A DNA stretch of 20,338 nt from Baffinella frigidus (lineage: Eukaryota > Cryptophyceae > Cryptomonadales > Baffinellaceae), in contig MU647430.1 of assembly GCA_026770585.1 (NCBI GenBank), forward strand, positions 64,780-85,117, written 5' to 3'. The position numbers and the translations under genes are program-made. Numbering within the stretch: position 1 is the first letter of the stretch; each line of letters begins with the position of its first letter. Shown here piece by piece: positions 1 through 7,991 of the stretch. The notes below the pieces were generated by a model, which saw nothing but the letters and a program-made list of their open reading frames with translations, was not told where the DNA came from and searched no databases.

Positions 1-117
1 AAACCCCAAACCCCACACCCCAAACCCCACACCCCACACCCCATACCCCACACCCCACACCCCAAACCCCAAACCCCACACCCCAAACCCCAAACCCCAC
101 ACCCCAAACGCTAAAAC
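1..117. repeat. Degenerate telomere-like array (CCCCAAA/CCCCACA)
   Basis: Period-7 array of CCCCAAA and CCCCACA units, decaying into CGCTAAA-like units at 108-125. The C-rich strand is the plus strand, which is the sense strand of the exon that starts at 169. It is most simply the 3' part of an intron of that gene. The left window edge cuts it. Confidence 0.9.
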
Positions 118-168
118 GCTAAACGCAACGCTCAACGTTAAAAAATGCTAAACCGTAACCCACGGCAG

Positions 169-290
169 GTGCGGGCGTTCATCGCGACGCTTCATCAACA
201 GGGCGAGGCTGTCGAGGGTGGTGAGGGTGCTGCTCTGGGCGCGTCCGGGCGTCTCCCAGAGGAGACCGCCCAAGCGCGCTGGGTCCCCAG
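169..290 (+). CDS. Exon of unrecognised gene (VRAFIATLHQQ...)
   Basis: Open frame of 40 codons plus two bases, bounded by CAG (166-168) and GTAAGT (291-296), the closest match to a textbook donor in the window. It contains VRAFIATLHQQGEAVEGG and ends ARWVP. No membrane segment or known motif is seen. Confidence 0.55.
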
Positions 291-1522
291 GTAAGTCTCC
301 ACCTCGCGGTTCCGGTAGGTTACCCTTCACCGTTTGGGGCTGCTGGAGGTTACCGTCTACCGTTTGGGGCTGCTGGAGGTTACCGTTGACCGTTTGGGGG
401 TTGGGGGTTGGGGGTTGACCGACGATGAAGGTGACGTGCGAGGCACCTCGGGAAGACTCCCGCGCCGGAGGCTCGTCCAGTAAGGACCAGGTCAGGCACC
501 ACCCTTGATGTTGTGCTGCAAAACATCAAGGCTTGATGTTTTGCTTCAAAACATCAAGGCTCGTCCCGGTCTCTGCCCCCCCCCGCCTCCCGCCCCCCCC
601 AGCCTCCTGCACGCCCGAGCTCGACCCGTGTGCCCCCCGTTCTCCTCGCCACCACATCGATATCCACCGTTACTTACGGTAACGGAGGTTCCACTTTTGC
701 GTTGAGACGTTGCACTCTGGACTTTTTTCACGGCGGGCAGCGCTCGAATGGTCGCTGCGTTGTGGTCGCTGCGTGTGGTCGCTGGGTTGTTGGCATGCCA
801 CCCTTGCTGGTGGCATACCACCCTTGATGATGAGCAGCGCCCCGCCTCCCCTCTGCCGCGCCACCCCCACCTCTCCCCTCCAGAGGGGACCTCCCCTCCC
901 TAGAGGGGACGCCCGTCCGGCCCCTCTCGCCCCCACAGGGGTACCTCGCTCATGCGAAACCGCCTCCTCCTAGGACCCTACAGTAGGCCTATGTTTAGGG
1001 CCCGATGGTGGTCCGAGAGGGGGGGGGGCGGTTTCTGATGAGCGAGGTACCCTTGTAGAGTGCACGTGACCTCTCTCAGTGCCCCTGCTGAGCCACAGCC
1101 TCGGTGGGATGCATGGCGGCCGTGTGGGTATCAACAACGCCCCTGTACTGGTGCCCCCCCCTCTCTGGATGCTGACTGCCTCCCCTCCTGGTGCGCAGAG
1201 TGGCAAACCCGCTCACTCTCGTTGCCGCTGACGGTCGCCCCCATACTCTAAACCCTGAACCCTACACCCTAAACCATAAACCCTAAACCCTAAACCCTAC
1301 ACCCTAAACCCTAAACCCTGAACCTTAAACCCTAAACCCTAAACCCTAAACCCTGAACCCCAAACCCTAAACCCCAAACCCTAAACCCTAAACCCTAAAC
1401 CCTAAAACCTAAACCCTAAACCCTGAACCCTAAACCTTTAAGCAGGCACGCCCGCGGTGGAGCGTGCAGTGGTCGAGAAATGGGTTGAGGAGTGGAAGAC
1501 ACTGTCCGGTGGGAGAGCCTAG
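169..1522 (+). CDS. 3' end of an unrecognised gene (three exons, stop at 1520-1522)
   Basis: Three exons (169-290, 1199-1233, 1446-1522) join in one frame. Exon 1 has acceptor CAG at 166-168, 40 codons plus AG, then donor GTAAGT. Exon 2 follows CAG at 1196-1198, supplies one base, 11 codons (VANPLTLVAAD) and one base, then donor GTCGCC. Exon 3 follows CAG at 1443-1445, supplies two bases, then TPAVERAVVEKWVEEWKTLS and GGRA to TAG. Both junction phases fit, and codons are rich in G/C at third positions. The product is a small, hydrophilic, acidic C-terminus with a likely helix (AVVEKWVEEWKTL). I do not recognise the family, so no function is given. Upstream exons lie outside the window. What is seen is the frame and splice sites. 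That it is one transcript is inference. Confidence 0.55.
318..400 (+). repeat. 30-bp minisatellite, about three copies
   Basis: Unit GGTTACC..ACCGTTTGGGG followed by CTGCTGGA repeats at about 318, 348 and 378, inside the first intron of the left gene. The last unit runs into a GGGGGTT tract. Confidence 0.85.
424..481 (+). pseudogene. Possible degenerate copy of the 169-290 exon
   Basis: The plus-strand frame reads DDEGDVRGTSGRLPRR, resembling GGEGAALGASGRLPEE of the 169-290 exon. It lacks a matching acceptor and is followed by AGTAAGG. It may be a partial exon copy left in the intron, as seen repeatedly in the right-hand gene. The similarity is short, so confidence is low. Confidence 0.3.
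503..559. repeat. Two tandem short hairpins
   Basis: CCTTGATGTT..AACATCAAGG occurs twice back to back (503-531 and 532-559), each a near-perfect palindrome with a small loop. The stretch 560-935 holds C-rich low-complexity sequence and a CCCCTCC..GAGGGGAC duplication at about 880-910. I see no gene in it. Confidence 0.8.
936..1055. mobile_element. CAGGGGTACCTCG foldback element (MITE-like), intronic
   Basis: Foldback with ends CAGGGGTACCTCGCTCATG and the near-complement ATGAGCGAGGTACCCTTG. It shares inner motifs (CTAGGACCCTACAGTAGG, GGGCGGTTTCT) with the copies at 1577, 2024, 6720, 7505 and 8594. The flanks are CA on the left and TA on the right. It has no coding capacity. Confidence 0.85.
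1199..1233 (+). CDS. Micro-exon of unrecognised gene (VANPLTLVAAD)
   Basis: 35-nt exon after a pyrimidine-rich stretch and GTGCGCAG, ending before GTCGCC. It links the phase-2 end of 169-290 to the phase-1 start of 1446-1522 without a stop, which is the main evidence for it. Confidence 0.45.
1234..1445 (+). repeat. Intron composed of CCCTAAA telomeric repeats
   Basis: About 28 heptamers, mostly CCCTAAA with CCCTGAA, CCCCAAA and CCCTACA variants, fill 1247-1437. Only GTCGCCCCCATACT at the donor side and CCTTTAAGCAG at the acceptor side are non-repeat. The intron is thus almost purely telomere-type sequence, with the C-rich strand as sense. Confidence 0.85.
1446..1522 (+). CDS. Terminal exon of unrecognised gene
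   Basis: Begins after TTTAAGCAG and encodes TPAVERAVVEKWVEEWKTLS followed by GGRA and TAG (1520-1522). Dense acidic and aliphatic spacing suggests a helix. No polyadenylation signal could be assigned before the first foldback at 1577. Confidence 0.55.
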
Positions 1523-1576
1523 AGGCCAAGACGAGCCCTCCCGACAAGTGGCGAGGGGGTCAAAATTGACCCGCGA

Positions 1577-1697
1577 TACAGGGGTACCTCGCTCATAAGA
1601 AACCGCACCCCCCTAGGACCCTACAGTAGGCCTATGCCTAGGGCCCTGTGGTGTTCCTAGGGGGGGGGCGGTTTCTTATGAGCGAGGTATCCCTGTA
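1577..1697. mobile_element. CAGGGGTACCTCG foldback element, full copy with TA flanks
   Basis: TA + CAGGGGTACCTCGCTCAT ... ATGAGCGAGGTATCCCTG + TA. Arms continue inward through AAGAAACCGC and GCGGTTTCTT, so nearly the whole 117 bp folds back. A CAG start with a TA target duplication is typical of pogo/Tigger DNA transposons; assigning this family to pogo is inference. Confidence 0.85.
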
Positions 1698-1839
1698 GGT
1701 CCCTAGGCAGATCCTAGGGCCCTACGGTAGGGCGTGTGAGCCTGCTCGCCGCTTGAGGGATAGAGCAGTGGCTCCAACGTCATCCCGAGGCGGGCTCGTC
1801 CTAGCATAGGTCCTCACGTCCGCCGCACACACTGCAGAG

Positions 1840-1965
1840 TACAGGGGTACCTCGCGCATAAGAAAACGCCCCCTCCTAGGACCACCGTAGGGCCCTAGGC
1901 AGAGGCTTACATGTACTGTAGGGCCCTAGGAGGAGGCGCTTTCGTATGATCGATGTATGTGGGTA
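1840..1965. mobile_element. Decayed CAGGGGTACCTCG foldback
   Basis: Left end is intact (TA CAGGGGTACCTCGCGCATA). The right end has drifted (GATCGATGTATGTGGGTA), while the inner CTAGGACC / GGGCCCTAGGAGG arms remain. Confidence 0.75.
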
Positions 1966-2023
1966 GAGTGGGGAACTCCAACATGGTCGCCCCAGATAGA
2001 TGGGATATCTGGTTCGTGGGGAA

Positions 2024-2144
2024 TACAGGGGTACCTCGCTCATACGAAACTGCCCCCCCCCTAGGACCTCCTTAGGGCCCTAGACATGGTCCTACTGTAG
2101 GGTCCTAGGGGGGGGGCGTTTCTTATGGGCGAGGTACCCCTGTA
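2024..2144. mobile_element. CAGGGGTACCTCG foldback element, full copy
   Basis: TA + CAGGGGTACCTCGCTCATAC ... TTATGGGCGAGGTACCCCTG + TA. Inner CTAGGACC and GGTCCTAGG arms are kept. The surrounding stretch 1698-2217 holds no gene that I can see. Confidence 0.85.
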
Positions 2145-2252
2145 CAGGAGGAAAGCATGTGAGTCGCGTCGCTTGATGTGAGCCTTGGTCGGACAGGTGA
2201 TGAGCCTCAATGGTTGACTAATGGTTTCTCGCTGACTTGCGGCGGTTCTAGT

Positions 2253-2510
2253 CCGCCGCAAGTCAGCGAGAAACATTTTCTTCTGTGTCTACACTTTCTT
2301 CTGTTTCGACTTTACAAGTGATTTTAGCGCGGCCGAACGTTTCTCAGATGTAAACAAGTGACTTTCGATTGCGGGTTTTCCGTTTCTGGGGAATCAACGG
2401 CATTTGTACGACATAAAATCCGAAATAAGGCAGCCTGCGGCGCCAAAAAAGAGATAAAAACACTTGTAAAGTCGAAACAGAAGAAAATGTTTCTCGCTGA
2501 CTTGCGGCGG
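2253..2510. mobile_element. Nested foldback with the same CCGCCGCAAGTCAGCGAGAAAC ends
   Basis: The left arm reads from the CCGCC end through GAGAAACATTTTCTTCTGT to GACTTTACAAGTG. The right arm is its complement (CACTTGTAAAGTC to TTGCGGCGG). The left arm has an extra internal duplication of about 17 bp (TGTCTACACTTTCTTC). It abuts the left end of the 2218-4484 element and shares its terminal 22 bp. Confidence 0.8.
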
Positions 2511-2870
2511 ACTACGAAGGGGTGGGGCACGAATTGACGCACGTTTTTGGGCTTAAAATGAGTATCGAAGACGAAATAATTTACCCCTGCTTCTTCAGAC
2601 CAAATTGAAGAGCAGGACACGGTGAGATCTTTGCCGTTTTCAAAAGTTGAAATAATTAACTTTTGAGCGAGCTGCGGCGCGCTAAAATTTGCTCAGTGTC
2701 AATAAGTGCTCATGGGGCCCTTTAGGCCACTTATTATGGTCGGAAAAATATTTCCTGAGAATTTCGAGTTAAAAGGATTGTAGCCCTACAATTGCACTTC
2801 TAGCGCAACAAGTATTGTATTTGAGAGCTCTTAAAACAAGAAATTCGTACCAGGAATCTGTTTTAAATGG

Positions 2871-2922
2871 ATTTCGATTTCGATTTGAAACACGATTTCC
2901 TGTTTCAAATCGAAATCGAAAT
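2871..2922. repeat. Perfect 22-bp hairpin
   Basis: ATTTCGATTTCGATTTGAAA plus CA at 2871-2892 and its exact complement at 2901-2922 flank an 8-base loop. No gene context; it may be a foldback remnant. Confidence 0.85.
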
Positions 2923-3945
2923 GCAAGACCGTGACTCTTTCAGAAGTCCATCTATTCAACCTCTTCTTGATTTTCAAAGCAAGCATCCCCTCATGGGCTC
3001 CGCGGGTCTCACGGGACCCACGGGCGCCCGAAGGGGGCCCCGTGAAAGTTAGACACGGAATCACACGCGCCGCGCCGCGGGCGTTCCTCTCAGCTATTCA
3101 GATCGACGGTGCGAGTAAAACTTCCCCCTGAGACCCCAGGAGAGGACCCATGGCCCCTACCCGCGCCACTTGCATCCGACTGAGAAACCCCACGTGACAT
3201 GTGTGTCCAACACTCCTTTGTCGGTTTGTCAGCATACGATTTTCTCATGAAATTATCACCAGGAATGGCTGTCATGGAGAATTTGGCCCATATTATCAGT
3301 TTGCCGATCGGCAACTGAAAATCCGGACGAATTACCCGGTTTCGGATCGCTAGAACAGTCAAAGAACGTGTCGGACACATTTGTGATTTGTACGAGGATA
3401 TTTCGAAGGTGACCGAGTAGCCGGAAACAAGCGTGACCTGTAGTAAAAACAGATAGAATCCAATTTTCATCGACCATAATTCGACCATAATGGGGCCCTT
3501 TAGGGCCTTCTAGGCAACTGCACGGGCGTCAGCATAAATTTCTGTGGTTTCGCAGGCCAAGTCTATCCTTCCGTTGAGTTTGTACCTAAAAAGTCCATCT
3601 AAACGTAACCGAAATGCGTGAATATGAATTTCGGAGTGTGTCTTCGCACTCTTGTGTCACAGGCGCGCGCGCATCCGTTTTTGTACCGGGTCACGTCCTG
3701 GTTTTGTACCAGAAAAGTCCACTCGACCGGATTTCCGGTCGAGTCTGAGTTGGAAAGGACCTTCCACGAGAGTCGTGATCCATTTCTTGACCGGAACCAG
3801 ACGTTTTCGAACGGTCACGTCCAAGTTCAAACGTTGGAACGGGCAGACGGAGATTTCCGTGATACCATGTCCTACAGGCTGTCGCGTCCACCCTTTTCGA
3901 CAAAAAAAGCCCCCCGCAGGGGCCGCCGGAGGCCTAAACTTTAAG

Positions 3946-4078
3946 GGCGCCCGAAAATCTCAACACCACCCCCAAACCCCCTGCGGCGCAAGCGAGGCGA
4001 AGAATCGCCGGGCAGGCGATTCTTCGCCTCGAGCCAGCCGCAGGGGGTTTTGGGGGGGTGTTGAGATTTTTGGGCGGA
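3946..4078. repeat. Long foldback (about 130 bp)
   Basis: The arm GCGCCCGAAAATCTCAACAC continues through ACCCCCAAACCCCCTGCGGC, GAGGCGAAGAATCGCC and a short centre, then the complement returns to GTTGAGATTTTTGGGC. Near-perfect over about 60 bp per arm. Confidence 0.85.
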
Positions 4079-4197
4079 GCGAGCCCAGCCGGCAGGCTTC
4101 CCGCGTGACACGAAATTCACTATGTGGCTTGCCTCTGACTTCAAAAGGGCCCCCAGGCCAGAGCCGTGCTCTTCTTCATTTCCCTGTGATCGGATAA

Positions 4198-4415
4198 TTG
4201 ACGCAGTCTTTACCACACAATCCCAGGCAAAATCGCGTGTGAGATGTGTCCTAAACGGGGAATGTGTTGTAAAGACTGATTTTGCCCCATTTGCTGACCG
4301 AAAGCACTTTTAAGATATAAAAATAATCTCGGTACATATCTTAAAAGTGAGATTGTTATTTTTGTACCTGGGTGGAATTCAAACGTTTTGTTTTGTGTGG
4401 TAAAGATTGCGTCAA
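4198..4415. mobile_element. MITE-like element with 23-bp inverted ends
   Basis: TTGACGCAGTCTTTACCACA (from 4198) and TGTGGTAAAGATTGCGTCAA (to 4415) are inverted with one or two mismatches. An inner palindrome (CACTTTTAAGATAT / ATATCTTAAAAGTG, 4305-4349) sits off centre. No coding frame. Confidence 0.75.
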
Positions 4416-4588
4416 TTTTCGAAGATGCGTCAATTTGGACCAACCCCTTCCTAGAACCGCCGCAAGTCAGCGAGAAACCATTAGGAAATTGGCCGCGTGA
4501 CTCTTACATGTGATTGTAATTGGACGCGACCCTGCAATTAAAGCTCCTGCCTCAGCCGGGCCTCCGGCCCGGCGGGCCTTCGGCCCGG

Positions 4589-4823
4589 GAGGCGGGGGGT
4601 GTCGTCCAGCGCGCCAAGGAAAAAACATGGCGCTACGAGCTCGTATGAAGAGTTCGTACGAAGCGAGCACGAGCTAGGATTCCTACGCGCCATGTTTTTT
4701 CCATCAATATTCTGGATGGGCCGCAGACAGCTGGGTCTCGGCCTCGGCTCAGGTATTCTGATATGCAGCGGGGCGGGGGGTGCCGTCCAGCGTCTCGGGT
4801 TGTGTCTCGTGCACGAGACACAA
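4589..4823. repeat. Direct repeat pair framing a foldback and a palindrome
   Basis: GGCGGGGGGTGTCGTCCAGC (about 4590) recurs as GGCGGGGGGTGCCGTCCAGC (about 4772). Between them, 4618-4702 is a foldback with 16-bp ends (GGAAAAAACATGGCGC). After the second copy, 4800-4823 is a perfect 24-bp palindrome centred on CTCGTGCACGAG. The stretch 4824-5498 shows no gene; a weak inverted pair (GCAAACCTCGTGA / TCACGAGGTTGC) spans 5251-5386. Confidence 0.7.
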
Positions 4824-5498
4824 GGCCCGTCGAGGTATCTGATGGGGAAAATATGATCCTACGAAGAGAGCCTTGTTTGGGGTCGCAACTGTCTGGACAC
4901 ACGTGATGTGTGTAGTAATGTCGGAGATTCCCGGCTGGGGGCCCATTTTGCACGGGGGGCCCATACTTTATGGTATCCGTATAATGGTAAGTTTTTCACG
5001 CCAGGGGGCCATATGCGTAATTCACTCCACGACCGCTGCACGCCACATCACGATGCCGTACGACCTGATAGGTTCTATGACATATTATTGTCGTGGTTGT
5101 TTTTCTTGTGTCTTTCGGGTGCATGTATCCATAGTAATTTTTGTACAAATACATGGACTTTGTCCCCTATTCCGCATGATCAAAAAGTGATAGGTGGCTC
5201 GTGAATGTCATACATCGTCCGTTGAAAAATCGACTGCCCTGTAGTAATCTGCAAACCTCGTGATTGCTGACCTTGTGGAGCTTCATGGACTTCGTTAAAA
5301 TGTTCTAAAGATTTTCCAAAGGCGATTTTGACCTTGCGACCCAGAGGTCAAAATCAGGTCAAAATCGTGGGGTCACGAGGTTGCATGCACGAGCCGTATC
5401 CTTCGAGAAAACTTGAAGGAAATTGAAGGAAACGCGACACAGGTGTTCGTATCTACGAGGTCGTATGAGTCGGAACTCGGACTCGTAAGAACTTTGTG

Positions 5499-5602
5499 GT
5501 GTTCCTATCATGATATTGTGTTTCGATCGTATCTCGAGTCATCAAAAAAAATCATGTGTTCCTATTGTGTTTTGATCGTATCTCGAGTCATCAAAAAAAA
5601 AA
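5499..5602. repeat. Tandem duplication, about 55 bp
   Basis: GTGTTCCTAT..TTGTGTTTCGATCG then TATCTCGAGTCATCAAAAAA occurs at 5499-5550 and again at 5555-5602 with few changes. Confidence 0.85.
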
Positions 5603-5823
5603 CATTTTATGGAACCAAACCAAACTGCTACGAAGCTTCGTACTCGCCTCCCGCGTCTCCCACGGCTTGTCCGTCTCCTTCTGCTGGCGTGAGACCCGAC
5701 CACCTCAGCGCGAAACACCTCCGTCTGTTGCTTCCGCGACCCGTCTCCGACCCTTCTTCCGCCTGCCTTCGCGCTGGGTGCTGCGCGCGTTCCAGCGGGG
5801 ATTCACAAGCACGCTCACTCAAC

Positions 5824-6276
5824 ATGCCGTGGCGCGAGTGCATCTTCACCGACTCCGGCGTAGTGTATCCGGCCAGTTGGGACATGCACTCACAGAAGAG
5901 CTGCGCCATCACCGAGTCGGAGCGCACGGTGCTGCATGCCGAAGCCGCCACGCTCAAACACGGCCCAGATGGGCCCATCGCCACTCAAGACATCTTCGCC
6001 CGTCGCGACGCTGGTCCCGGGTTGCCTGCCGCGCCTTCACTCCCTCGGACCGACGAGCGCGCGGCGCTGCCTGCCGCGACGTCGCCCTCCGCCGCTCTCC
6101 GCACCGACAAGCAGCAGGACGGGCAGGCGCTCCGCGGGTGCCGCTCCCTCTCCCCGTTGGCCACTCGCGGGTTTCACTCCCCGGTGGCCACTCGCGGGCG
6201 TCACCCCCCGTCGGTCGCGAACCACTCTCCCTCCCGGTGCCGCTCCCCGTTGGCGACTAGGGACCAGAGCGCGTGA
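5824..6276 (+). CDS. Hypothetical ORF, 150 aa, doubtful
   Basis: The plus-strand frame has no stop from 5413, but only the part from about 5824 looks coding. From ATG at 5824 (MPWRECIFTDSGVVYPASWD) roughly three quarters of the first 60 codons end in G or C. The C-terminal third is low-complexity and repeats SPLATRG/SPVATRG; the stop lies inside a duplicated GGGACCAGAGCGCG sequence. The start is uncertain, and it could instead be part of a longer spliced gene. I recognise no domain. An AATAAA at 6450-6455 lies 174 bases after the stop, which may be chance. Overlapping frames on both strands are also open because the region is GC-rich, so this may be non-coding. Confidence 0.3.
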   Translation: MPWRECIFTDSGVVYPASWDMHSQKSCAITESERTVLHAEAATLKHGPDGPIATQDIFARRDAGPGLPAAPSLPRTDERAALPAATSPSAALRTDKQQDGQALRGCRSLSPLATRGFHSPVATRGRHPPSVANHSPSRCRSPLATRDQSA

Positions 6277-6328
6277 CCGGGACTAGGGACCAGAGCGCGT
6301 GACCCTCGCGGTCACGCGCTCTGGTCCC
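6256..6328. repeat. Direct repeat plus perfect 19-bp hairpin
   Basis: GGGACCAGAGCGCGTGACC occurs at 6260-6278 and 6286-6304, and its exact complement occurs at 6310-6328 after a 5-base loop. It resembles a terminator hairpin, but the context is eukaryotic, so I call it only a foldback. Confidence 0.85.
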
Positions 6329-6719
6329 AGTGAATCGTTCAGAGTGCGCGTGACCACTCCCGTCGTCCCTGCTCACTCACAGCCTCCGCGGGGGTGCACA
6401 ACCACGGCCTATTGTGGCCGTGTTGTCATGCATAGTGCATGAATGTAATAATAAAGGTTTCCAGTGATGATGCGGTGGTGGTGTGGTGCGGATTTCGAGA
6501 TTCGTAGTTTGGCGAATCCCGAGACTACTCAACGCTAACTGGACCTCGCGTAGAGATCCGCTCTCACACTCAGCCCTCCCGCGTAGTGATTTGCTGGAGT
6601 TTCTCGCGAAGGTGGACTCACGCCACCCATAGAGGGGTCCCAAGGCTCCGAAGAACGGGCCCACGGTAGGACCCTCGGGCGCTGCGGGTCCTGCTGAGCG
6701 AACAATAACCCTGTACAGT

Positions 6720-6816
6720 TACAGGGGTACCTCGCTCGTAAGAAACCGCCCCCCCCCTAGGACCACCATAGGGCCCTAGGGGGGGGGCGTTTTCTGATGA
6801 GCGAGGTACCCCTGTA
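6720..6816. mobile_element. CAGGGGTACCTCG foldback, short full copy
   Basis: TA + CAGGGGTACCTCGCTCGT ... ATGAGCGAGGTACCCCTG + TA, only 97 bp, with arms meeting at CTAGGACCACCATAGGGCCC. The stretch 6277-6719 shows no other gene that I can support. Confidence 0.85.
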
Positions 6817-6926
6817 GGGCGAAAGAGCGGGCCCGCATGTCGTGTGTCGTGCGTCCTACCCCCGACCAAAATGTCCTGGATCGTGTCCTAGAGCCGTCCG
6901 GCTCGTGCAAGCACCCTGCTTCCAAG

Positions 6927-6970
6927 TACAGGGGTACCTCGCTTAGAAGGAGCCGCGCCCCACCTACGCC
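6927..6970. mobile_element. Solo left arm of the CAGGGGTACCTCG family
   Basis: TACAGGGGTACCTCGCTTAG followed by about 24 bases of drifted arm. No matching right arm was found before the next copy at 6976. Confidence 0.7.
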
Positions 6971-6975
6971 CACCG

Positions 6976-7200
6976 TACAGGGGTACCTCGCTCATAAGAA
7001 ACCGCCCCACCCTAGGACCCTACAGGGGTACCTCGATTACAAGAAAACGCCTCCCCGTAGGACCCTACAGTAGGGCTATGCCTAGGGCCCTATGGTCGTC
7101 CTAGGGGGATGACGTTTTCTTGTAATCGAGGTATTCCTGTACATAGGCCTACTGTAGGGTCCCAGAGCGGGGCGCTTTCTTATGAGCGAGGTACCCCTGC
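6976..7200. mobile_element. Foldback interrupted by a second copy of its family
   Basis: Left arm 6976-7020 (TACAGGGGTACCTCGCTCAT to CTAGGACCC) and right arm 7142-7200 (CATAGGCCTACTGTAGGG to GAGCGAGGTACCCCTG) pair with each other. Between them lies another complete element. Confidence 0.8.
7021..7141. mobile_element. Inner (younger) foldback copy nested in 6976-7200
   Basis: TA + CAGGGGTACCTCGATTACAA ... TTGTAATCGAGGTATTCCTG + TA. Its arm carries GATTACAAG where most copies carry GCTCATAAG, and both of its arms share this change, so it is a distinct subfamily. Confidence 0.85.
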
Positions 7201-7217
7201 GTGACAGGTCTACTGTA

Positions 7218-7476
7218 CAGGGGTATCTGGGCCAGAACTCAAGAAACCATAACTTCAAAACACAGACCGGATTGAGGCCCCCCGTTTTCTTAATTTAGTT
7301 CCAGAGGGTTGACAATTTCTTGCGTTTAGTCGGTCGGTGTCGGTGTTCTTAAATTATTACCAGCGGATTGACTAAACGCAAGATTTAGTCAACCCTCTGG
7401 TACTAGATTAAGAAAACGGGGGGCCCACATCCGGTCTGTATTCTTAAGTTCTGGTTTCTTAGCCCAGATACCCCTG
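7218..7476. mobile_element. Longer foldback with related ends (CAGGGGTATCTGGGC)
   Basis: CAGGGGTATCTGGGCCAGAA ... GCCCAGATACCCCTG with inverted arms of about 110 bp, including CAGACCGGAT..GGGGGGCC, TTTTCTTAAT and GAGGGTTGACAA..CTTGCGTTTAGTC. TA precedes it; AA follows. The outermost bases match the other family and the interior does not. Confidence 0.85.
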
Positions 7477-7504
7477 AAGGGAGGGGTGCGGCTCCCTATG
7501 CATG

Positions 7505-7629
7505 TACAGGGGTACCTCGCTCATAAGAAACCGCCACCCCATAGGACCCTGCAGTAGGACCATACCTAGGGCCTTATGGTGGCCCTAGCTAGGGGGGGGT
7601 CGGTTTCTTGTGAGCGAGGTACCCCTGTA
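7505..7629. mobile_element. CAGGGGTACCTCG foldback, full copy
   Basis: TA + CAGGGGTACCTCGCTCATAA ... TTGTGAGCGAGGTACCCCTG + TA. A solo end (TGTAGGGGAACCTCGCTCG) follows near 7717. Positions 7740-7790 carry a few CCCTAAA units on the plus strand, and nothing else is seen up to the stop codon at 7968. Confidence 0.85.
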
Positions 7630-7967
7630 CATTGCCGCGGCGCCCGGGAATCAAGATCTTCATTACACTCACTTTCTCCCACCACCTCTCCGCTCTGCGC
7701 GTTGGACCCCCTATCGTGTAGGGGAACCTCGCTCGCACACCGCATCCCTGAACCCTAAAACCCACCACATTCCTGAACCCTAAAACGGAACGCGCACCAG
7801 CGCACCCCCGTGAGATAAGAACCCGTGCTCGCCGAAGTCAACTTTTGACCCTCGAGGTCAACTTAGCCCCTCAGCGTGCCGCGCACAGCTGTACAATACA
7901 CTCTCCTGACTCGAGAATCGTCACCCGTTTTCTTGCCCCGAGGCGGGCCCGTCAGAGACTAGCTGCC

Positions 7968-7991
7968 TCACTTCTTGTCGTCCGGTGCGAT
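7968..7991 (-). CDS. CTL last exon (IAPDDKK, stop)
   Basis: Follows CTCCTGCAG and encodes IAPDDKK then TGA. Phase 0 matches the donor after KNNQ at 9111. It is short, so it rests on phase fit, the strong acceptor and G/C-ending codons. Confidence 0.55.
   Translation of the reverse strand: MAPDDKK

Larger units (their letters stand above)
2218..4484. mobile_element. Composite element with perfect 34-bp terminal inverted repeats
   Basis: The 34 bases at 2218-2251 (starting CTAATGGTTTCTCGCTGACT) are the exact reverse complement of 4451-4484. The ends can be read as TA + ATGGTTTCTCG, allowing a TA target duplication. The 2.2-kb interior holds other foldbacks (2253-2510, 2871-2922, 3946-4078, 4198-4415). 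Small ORFs inside (for example 3090-3488 minus, 3652-4197 plus) show no transposase motif that I recognise, so it looks non-autonomous, or like two end copies framing unrelated sequence. Confidence 0.65.

Noticed and set aside
1-117. Left chromosome telomere
   Set aside because: Units are CCCCAAA/CCCCACA and degenerate, and they run directly into an exon acceptor; an intron remnant is simpler.
3090-4197. ORFs inside the 2218-4484 element as a transposase
   Set aside because: No DDE-type or helix-turn-helix pattern recognised, and they overlap long foldbacks.
5628-5984. Minus-strand ORF of 118 aa
   Set aside because: Shadow of a GC-rich region; no start context or family resemblance, and the plus frame has better third-position bias.
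6286-6328. Rho-independent terminator
   Set aside because: A strong hairpin, but the window is eukaryotic and no T-run follows.
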